Shown here: positions 57,482 to 64,000 of the stretch, one piece after another
How the letters are laid out: every line of letters begins with the position of its first letter
Numbering within the stretch: the first letter of the stretch is position 1
Made by a program: the position numbers and the translations under genes
Notes under the pieces: generated by a model
Told to the model about the DNA's origin: nothing
Seen by the model: the letters and a program-made list of their open reading frames with translations, nothing else
Database searches by the model: none
From: Galeopsis tetrahit
Taxonomy: Eukaryota > Streptophyta > Magnoliopsida > Lamiales > Lamiaceae
DNA: 64,000 nucleotides
NCBI GenBank assembly: GCA_963675135.1
Contig: OY776130.1
Coordinates: 23,614,001-23,678,000 of the forward strand
Direction: 5' to 3'

Positions 57482-58574
57482 CTATGGAACCTCAATGGAT
57501 TCAATGTATGTGTTAAGTGTGCAGTGTCCAGGCACAATTACATCATATTCTACCTCGTAGAACCTGTTTTCTTCGATGTCCCAATAACCATACGTACCTA
57601 TGGGATCAATCCTCATTAGGATCTTCGAATCATCCGGTTTCATGAACCGAATCAGCTGGATTCTCACCAATCCCCCGATATCCCTCCAACTCTGATCATC
57701 CATTGTTATCTGCGTCCACGAATTGTAGTCTCCGTATTCCCGAAGAATCCGAAAATTAATACAGTTTTGAAAAAAAGTAGTATCCGGAGTAATGTACTAG
57801 GGTGTCGTTATCCAACGCACCAATGTTACAAGGGAACCCCGGGTCTAATGCGTCACCGGGGGTTTGTATGATTGTGAACTGCTCCGACCCCAAATCAAAT
57901 GCAGCCACCTGACGACTGTTAGGACCCCATGACACCAGCCAATGAAGAGCACCCTTCACATAAACACGTGGTTCCGATGAACATTCCATATCCCCAAAAA
58001 ACCCCAAATCATTCCAACGATTGCTTCTACTATAATAAATCGACAAGTAGGGACCCTGATTTGATCCCGTGAACGTTACTTTTCGTACAACCTTATACTC
58101 ATCCGTGTCTTCATGATAGCCCAATCTGAACGACAACGTTGCTCTACTAAGTAAATATGTAAAGGGAATGTTATGCGATGGAAGTACCCGATGACGATTT
58201 GTTGTTGGATTCCATAAGAAAATGGTCTCTTCGAGCCCGAGCGCACAAAGAAGTCCATTGCAACTTCCAACTATCTCGAACGCCTTCTCCACACCGCCGA
58301 TCAAAACCCTTTCGTTGCCTCCACCCGTCTGATCATCTCGTCTTACCTCTATTATTGGCCTTCTGCTTTCTTGATCTAGAATGTATCCAAACTTATTCTG
58401 AGTGTTCATCTGGCGTAAATGGTGCCTCACGAACGCCGGTGTTTCAATCAGAGATCTCCAGGCCCTACACACAACCAAGCATTTCACAACATGCAAAGCC
58501 GGAAGCAGAGAGAGGAACTCCCAAATCAACTCGAACGGTAGGGTTGGCACCATGGATCTTCTTTGAAGGCTCAT
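57482..58574 (-). pseudogene. F-box protein (F-box associated type), one frameshift
   Basis: Start at 58574: MSLQRRSMVPTLPFELIWEF, an F-box (residues about 9-50: LPFELIWEFLSLLPALHVVK, CRAWRSLIETPAFV) that binds SKP1 in SCF ubiquitin ligases. It is followed by the F-box associated repeat region: EIVGSCNGLLCA, IFLWNPTTNRHRVLPS, FRLGYHEDTDEYKVV, RVYVKGALHWLVSWGPNSRQ, VAAFDLGSEQFTII. The frame breaks at a run of seven A (57770-57776, plus strand). One base fewer would continue into the next frame, whose end (57703-57482) still reads RIQLIRFMKPDDSKILMRID and ends at 57482. Total about 360 codons, a normal length. It is a young pseudogene, or the run is a sequencing error. The target protein is unknown. 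Confidence 0.88.
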
Positions 58575-59240
58575 ATCTACTGAAAATGGCGATAAAAATA
58601 CTTTGCCTGAAAGTTATCTTGTTTGTGTGATTGTGAGAAAGTGGTCTGCAACACCATGACCCCTTTTCAAAGAAACGAAAAGTAGGAATAGACAGGTTGC
58701 GTCGTTTGGGATTCCAATGAATTTGAGTTTCAAATTTTGTTTCGAAACTGCGACGTTTTATTTATTTTTGAACCAATTAATCATGCTTAATGTGCTTGGA
58801 GTTAATAAAATCATGTAAAAGGGTGGTTGCAGTCCATAAAATTAAATTGTCCGTAGTTGATAATACATATTTTGCTGTTTGGTTACACCTTGATCATATT
58901 CCAGAAAATTAATTAAGTACAACTCAACTTTAAGGCCTACATGTATGTCAACTGTAAGGCCCACATATATTTTCAATTTTTTCATTTCGATATTGAAATA
59001 ATCCCGTCTCATCTAAAACTCGTCTGAACTTGTAGAGATGTCGGAAATTAATTCATGTAACATGAAACAATTCTGTGGTACCTAAGAGTCCTTACTACAA
59101 GTAATCGAATATTTACGAATGTCGAATCTAAAAATTGAAAATATGTAAATATCGAGTCCAACAACCAAAAAATTGTATTTTCCCTATTTTGTTTTATTAA
59201 TTCACAACCCAACCCATTTAAGATCCTAAATGGTCCCACT
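58575..59240. other. Upstream region of the F-box gene
   Basis: No other gene is seen. Immediately upstream DNA (58575-58700) is probably 5' UTR and promoter; no clear TATA box was identified. Confidence 0.4.
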
Positions 59241-59562
59241 TAGGGGTGTAAACGAGCCGAGTCGAGTCGAGTAGTGCTGAGCTCGAAACTCGATTTGATT
59301 GTTATACTTGAAGCTCGAAACTCGACTCGACTTGGTCTAGCCTAAAATTTTAAAGATCGAGCTCGACTCGATAAGAAACTCGATAAACTCTAGCTCGGCT
59401 CGACTCGACTCGATTACTCGTATATAAATATTAATTATATATTAATGGCAAAATAGTAAATATTGTTCAAACTCGAACTCAATTAACTTCGAGTCGATTT
59501 CTATCTTTTTTCGAGTCGAGCACGAGTAGCTCGCGAGTAAGCTCGACTCACTTACACCTCTA
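59241..59562. mobile_element. hAT-type MITE
   Basis: Starts TAGGGGTGTAAACGAGCCGA and ends CGACTCACTTACACCTCTA, with the perfect 8 bp duplication GTCCCACT (59233-59240, 59563-59570). The interior is full of GAGCTCGA/CGAGTCGAG repeats. Confidence 0.95.
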
Positions 59563-59941
59563 GTCCCACTCCAACAGACATAAACCCTAATCCACTACTC
59601 TGCGCGCCAAAAAAAATCCCTCACCTAAATTTGCGTTCATCTGATTAACAAGCTTCCCATCGAGAATAACACGTTTTGGTCCATTAAGCATCTCGTGTTT
59701 GGTTTCTGAAACAACTCGCATTTCACGCTTGTTTGTCAATCGTTCCTCACGTTAAGCAAATTCGAGGTTAGATTTCGTGGAAATTCACTATTTTGCTCAT
59801 CTGTCATTGTCATATCTTCAATTGACATTTTTGTGTGGGGATATTATCTAGTTCCCACTCTATTGTGCAATTCCACAATTTGGAATCTCGTATTTATGTT
59901 TGTACCTTATGAAACTATCTGTTATTTAACAGGTTTTATTA

Positions 59942-62250
59942 ATGGCTACGAATAGCATTAAACCCACCTTTGCTGTTGGGGTTAGCAATAGGTCAGAATT
60001 AAGCATCATAAATACTGTTATAAGTAATCTTAGTGTAAGAAACAGAGCTCAATTCTGTGTTACTTGTTTTGGACAATTCATGGAATTGCAAGAACTCGCA
60101 TTTCAGGGTCAACTCTATCTTCATTTGTTATATAAACAAGAACTGTGTAGCCAGGGAGAAAAGTTAATTTTCCACATAAACAAAACTAAAGCTGAGTTTG
60201 GGCCGAGAGAATTTGCGTTAGTTACGGGATTGCAATTTGGTCCAAAGTCCCCATTACCCACTACATCCGTACTTCACAAAAAGGTTTTCAAATGTGCAAC
60301 ATACATAACAGTAAGTCAAATTGAGGAAGCCTTTTTAGATAAATGTAGGAAGGATCCTGAACAGTCTCTGTAATTGGCTTTGTTATTGGTGCTTTATGGT
60401 ATACTACTTGTTAGACATAAGTCATCGAAGAAGGTTGATCTTGAATATGTGGCCCTTATTGATAACTTGGATGAGTTCAATAGTTATCCATGGGGTCGCG
60501 TCGCATTCGAATTTCTTGTTCAAGACATTAGGTCGAAGTTTATGTCTCTTAAACAACAGGAGAAGGGGAGGGGAAGCAATAAGTCTGATGGAAAAAAAAG
60601 AGGGGATTCAAGAATGTTTATTGATGTTTGTGGTTTTACTTATGCACTACAAGTATGGGCATATGAGACAATGCAGAGCATTGCCTCATTGTGTGCGAAG
60701 CCTATAGCCCGACGAAGGTGTTCTAATCCTCGCATGATGAGATGGAGTTCTATTGATGGTGTGGTCCGATTTGGTGATCTCCGCAAGAAATGTTTTCCGA
60801 GGTTGAAGGGACAGGATCGCACTGCAGACAATGTAAGTTCAAATGTTTACATATTATGTTGATTTCAATTATTTGTCTACACTATTTTAAAAGCTTGGTG
60901 GATTCGTTTGCAGATGCATGTTGTTAGTAAGTTGGAGCCTTAAAAAACTGAGGCAAAATTATCATCTTATGTTAGTGCCATCAGTTGGGAAGAGGAACTC
61001 TATAAAATGGAGAAGCATGATGAACCAATTCGATTGCCTCGTAAGAGGAAGGCTCCGACTGACCCAAATTACGAAGCGAGTGAAGATGGTGGGACTCGAA
61101 TGCGTGAAAAGGTACCCAGAAAAGAGGGAAGGGGACAGACTAAGGATGAACAAGTGGAACCGACCGAAAAGTTGGATGAAACAGAAGCAGTTGAACCAAA
61201 CTACTCAAAGGTAAAGGGCTTCCGTAAAACGGTTATCGCACGTTTGAATACGATTGACAAAATGCAAGTTAGGTTGGAGAATTTGTTGAACAAGATTTGT
61301 GTGAAGCTTGGCATTGACCCATCTGTTCATACAGAAGACAAAGGTGAGGGAATTCCAAGTGAGAAAAATAAAGTGAATAAGGAGAATGTCAAAGTGGTTG
61401 ATGACGATGAAGGACGAGCAGACATTTATGGTGGTGGTGATGAAGGACGAGAAGATAACACAGTTGAGTATGCCAAGGATGGTGGTGAAGATGTTGATGT
61501 TGACGATGGACGAGCAAACGTTGATGTTATTGGAGATGAAGGGCGAGAAGATAACACAACTGAGTATGCCAAGGATGGTGGTGAAGATGTTGATGTTATT
61601 GGAGATGAAGGGCGAGAAGATAACACAGCTGAGTATGCCAAGGATGGTGGTGAAGATGTTGATGTTGACGATGGACGAGCAGACGTTGATGTTATTGGAG
61701 ATGAAGGGCGAGAAGATAACACAACTGAGTATGCCAAGGATGGTGGTGAAGATGTTGATGTTATTGGAGATGAAGGGCGAGAAGATAACACTGCTGAGTA
61801 TGCCAAGGATGGTGGTGAAGATGTTGATGTTGACGATGGACGAGCAGACGTTGATGTTATTGGTGACGAAGGACGAGAAGCTAACAGAGTTGAGTGCGCC
61901 GATGGTGGTGATGAACAAGTTGATGAAGACAATAATGTTAATTTCAAGCAGGTATTTTTTAATTATCGGAAAAGACAACGTTACGTAATAACCTAGTTTA
62001 CATCCCGTGCTAATGTTGATCGTATTTTTAGGGTGACACTAGTAGCGAGTGTTTGAAGGGGGATGTGACGGTTGATGCACCTACCGTAGATGAGAATGTA
62101 ACACACTCTTCATAAACTGTTTCAAATATGTTACAATTACAAATTCATGCATCAATGACGTTATCTCTTGTTTGTGTCTAGCTACTTCAAATAGTTCCTT
62201 ATGTGGAGATGGTTGAAACTGTTAAAGTTCTATACAATCCACTAAGTAAC
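59942..62250 (+). pseudogene. DUF1985 protein gene, two in-frame stops, Ulp1-like end missing
   Basis: Exons in one frame: 59942-60832, 60914-61951, 62032-62097 and 62182 to about 62250, all with GT-AG joins. An upstream acceptor (about 59932) suggests a 5' UTR intron. The N-terminal 290 codons match the plant DUF1985 domain: FGQFMELQELAFQGQLYLHL, EFGPREFALVTGLQFGP, YPWGRVAFEFLV, YALQVWAYETM. A TAA at 60371-60373 and another at 60941-60943 interrupt it. Then come a basic linker (RLPRKRKAPTDPNYEASEDG) and an acidic repeat tract (61430-61910). Proteins of this kind often end in a Ulp1-type cysteine protease and are frequent passengers of plant MULEs; that end is absent because a gypsy element begins by 62345. 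Molecular function of DUF1985 is unknown. Confidence 0.8.
61430..61910 (+). repeat. Acidic coding minisatellite in the DUF1985 gene
   Basis: Units of 69 bp (23 codons) alternate with units of 96 bp (32 codons) that carry an extra 27 bp segment (DDGRADVDV), so the higher-order period is 165 bp or 55 codons. Encoded core: IGDEGREDNTTEYAKDGGED. All lengths are multiples of three. Confidence 0.92.
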
Positions 62251-62344
62251 AAACACAAATATTTTTGGATTTTTGCAAATAGGGAAAGCAAGTAAAATTT
62301 CTAAACTAAAACTCTATTAACCTACACTCTAGAGCTATAAAACC

Positions 62345-62362
62345 TCCCCGGCAGCGGCGCCA
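62345..62362 (-). promoter_or_regulatory. Primer binding site, tRNA-Asp type
   Basis: TGGCGCCGCTGCCGGGGA on the minus strand matches the 3' end of plant tRNA-Asp with one mismatch, the primer used by Athila-type gypsy elements. It lies 6 bases from the LTR. Confidence 0.85.
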
Positions 62363-63363
62363 TAAACTTGATTCACGTGTTATGCAACACTAGAATATAC
62401 GACCGCAAGTATACAGCGTCTATCGTAGCGTGATAAGCACGAGGTCGATCCCACGAGAAGGTATAGCGTAAAAATGTAGTTTGTTAACGGAATTCTATTT
62501 AGACGCGATCGATAAATTGAATGGTGAATTACCCCTAAGAGTGCCTACCAAATTGTCACTAGTAAACAACTAAAAGAGTAATATAAAAATTGATCAAATA
62601 GCATGCGTATCAAGAAAACGAGAGTAAAACGCATGAAAACTCAAATGTGAGAAGGTAGGTCCTAAAGCACATGTAATACTAATGAATCAATCTATGATTA
62701 ACTATCTACTTAAGTGGTTTTCATGCTTTGTCTATAAGATTGATCACATAATAATGGATTAAAAGTTTCTTCAATCCATGTAATCCAAAGGAAATATCAC
62801 ACAACTTAGTATCTCTACCTAAATTGCACAATAGAACCCAATCAAGCTCCTAAGATCATCACACATCTTCCTAATCATTGATCATCTTTCAATCTCACAA
62901 TAAAATTAGGTCAAATGCTTGCAATCAATCAATCAAACTAGATTTCTCAACCTAATTCAATTAACTATGATCAACATATCACTATTGTACACTAATGACA
63001 TGTTTTGCAATATAAACCAAGCATCCAAATAGAATTTAGCCACACAAACACCAATTAAGCAAAACATTAATTCATAAACTTCATCACAAGTATTTACAAG
63101 GCTCTAGAACCAAAAGTGTTCTAGCCAATCAACCACATGATCCAATTACAATGAAAACTAAGATAAAAGCAATAAAAAGTGAAGAGAAAAGAAAGCTTAG
63201 ACTATTGTGTGGTGAGGAATCAAATTCCCAAGCTAATGGTTGCCTCCTTGCATGAATTGAGGGAGAATTGAAGAAGTAGATGATCAAAACCTCCAAATGT
63301 GTGTGAGTGTGTGTAGCAATTCTTGAGGGAGAGGTAAGATAAGATTGAATTCAAGAAGTGAGG

Positions 63364-63371
63364 TATTTATA
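63364..63371 (-). promoter_or_regulatory. TATA box of the gypsy LTR
   Basis: TATAAATA on the minus strand, downstream (in element sense) of the CG-rich repeats. Confidence 0.5.
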
Positions 63372-63457
63372 GTGTTGGGGTAGGGTTTGGGTGTGAGAAT
63401 TGCAAGTTGGTCCCTTGAAAATGGAGTAAATACAAGTTTGACACCGAAATTGGGGTG

Positions 63458-63725
63458 GCCCGGCCGGGCGGAGTTGTTGGTCGAGACACACGAAAACAGG
63501 GGCTGAGTCGCCCGGCCGGGCCGAAGTTTCGTATGTGGGAGTGGCCTTGGCTTATTCGGCCGCCCGGCCGGGCGAGTGATGCCGCCTGGCCGGGCCAAAA
63601 CTTCGTATTTTGGCACAATTCTGGCATGCGACCGCCCGGCCGGGCGAGTGGTGCCACCTGGCCGGGTCGAACCTTCGACTTTGGCCAACAAAAAATGTGC
63701 TCGGCCGCCCGGCCGGGCCAAAGTT
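63458..63725. repeat. CG-rich palindromic 73 bp repeat array in gypsy LTR
   Basis: GCCCGGCCGGGC, a perfect palindrome, or one-base variants of it recur seven times in about 260 bp. The outer units have a period of 72-74 bp. The surrounding LTR is AT-rich. Confidence 0.88.
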
Positions 63726-64000
63726 TCGACTTTGGCTCCGTCTTTCGTTTTCGTCCTCCAACTTCGTCCCTCCGTATCTTGAGCTTCCGACCTCCGATCG
63801 ACTCGATTCTTTTGGATATTCTACTCCGTTTTTCGAGCCGGATCCAATGGTGCACTCCTATTTCCGATCCAATCACTTGTGGTATGTGATTTGCTCCAAA
63901 TTCCATCGTTTTACCTACAAAATCGACAAAACACTACCTTTCTCTCATTTTGGCTTAAACGATCATATTCAATGCATAAATCAATAAACCCACATCAAAA

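Larger units (their letters stand above)
62369..64000 (-). mobile_element. Athila/Tat-like gypsy LTR, running to or past the window end
   Basis: From the TG at 62369: ACACTAGAATATACGACCGC and TGATAAGCACGAGGTCGATC are typical start blocks of this LTR class. The element is read on the minus strand, so this is its 5' LTR. Below the primer site only about 60-90 bp of leader can be present before the DUF1985 gene remnant, so the element body is missing. The outer LTR end is not identified before base 64000. A TATA box lies at 63364-63371. Confidence 0.75.

Noticed and set aside
61205..61978. Long antisense open frame (257 codons) with hydrophobic repeats, and further open frames on both strands over the same stretch
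   Set aside because: It lies over the acidic repeat tract. Since unit lengths are multiples of three, any frame free of stops in one unit stays open in all. The plus-strand frame matches the flanking exons, so the others are shadows.
62345..62362. Possible 3' end of a tRNA-Asp gene
   Set aside because: Only the 18 bases of a primer site are present, next to an LTR.
63284..63987. Several overlapping open frames rich in Arg, Pro and Gly
   Set aside because: They follow from the CG-rich repeats in the gypsy LTR; none has a recognisable domain or proper gene context.

Overview
This 64 kb window is nuclear DNA from a flowering plant, most likely a eudicot. The evidence is plant-type GT-AG introns, plant-only families (a type II NAD(P)H dehydrogenase of the NDB class, an F-box/FBA-type gene, a DUF1985 gene), copia retrotransposons primed by initiator tRNA-Met, Sirevirus-like and Athila/Tat-like LTR elements, and many Stowaway, hAT, CACTA and Mutator-like elements. 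The species cannot be told from the sequence. No rRNA, tRNA gene, CRISPR array or bacterial-type operon is visible.

Layout. 1-2589: the middle exons of an NDB-type mitochondrial NADH dehydrogenase gene, cut off in its fifth visible exon. 2590-17560: a nest of retroelements. A Sirevirus-like copia element (3454-13403, minus strand) sits inside an LTR of a second Sirevirus family (3417-3453 and 13404 to about 14745). It is followed by an Athila/Tat-like LTR split by a 1.2 kb Mutator-like element (15999-17170). 17560-19780: AT-rich DNA with a GC-rich island, a Stowaway MITE and short tandem duplications. 19782-27189: a 7.4 kb LTR element on the plus strand with gag remnants but no pol, packed with tandem repeats. 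27471-29076: a CACTA element. 29170-42128: a minus-strand copia element carrying two hAT insertions, a Mutator-like element (which itself holds a CACTA and a SINE) and a 92 bp foldback element. 42807-48655: Stowaway MITEs around an internally deleted Sirevirus element that still has its target duplication. 48853-52478: a Mutator-like element with arms of about 400 bp, nested with a Tourist-like MITE, a Stowaway, a hAT remnant, a Helitron, a SINE and a hairpin insertion.

53219-62250 is the gene-bearing part, and all three genes there are damaged. A Myb/SANT-like (PIF/Harbinger ORF1-type) gene is split by a chromovirus-like solo LTR and carries a 1-nt frameshift. An F-box gene on the minus strand carries a 1-nt frameshift. 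A DUF1985 gene has two in-frame stops and an acidic repeat tract, and its Ulp1-like protease end is missing. From 62345 to the end lies the tRNA-Asp primer site and LTR of an Athila/Tat-like element on the minus strand, with a CG-rich repeat array.

Most insertions can be ordered by target duplications, 3 bp for CACTA, 5 bp for LTR elements, 8 bp for hAT, 9 bp for Mutator-like, or by comparison of a filled with an empty copy. I found no convincing new functional system. The strongest unusual signals are the gag-only element with a duplicated gag module, the Helitron whose empty site is preserved in the opposite arm of its host transposon, the 92 bp CACTA-type hairpin, and a degenerate Sirevirus with almost identical LTRs.
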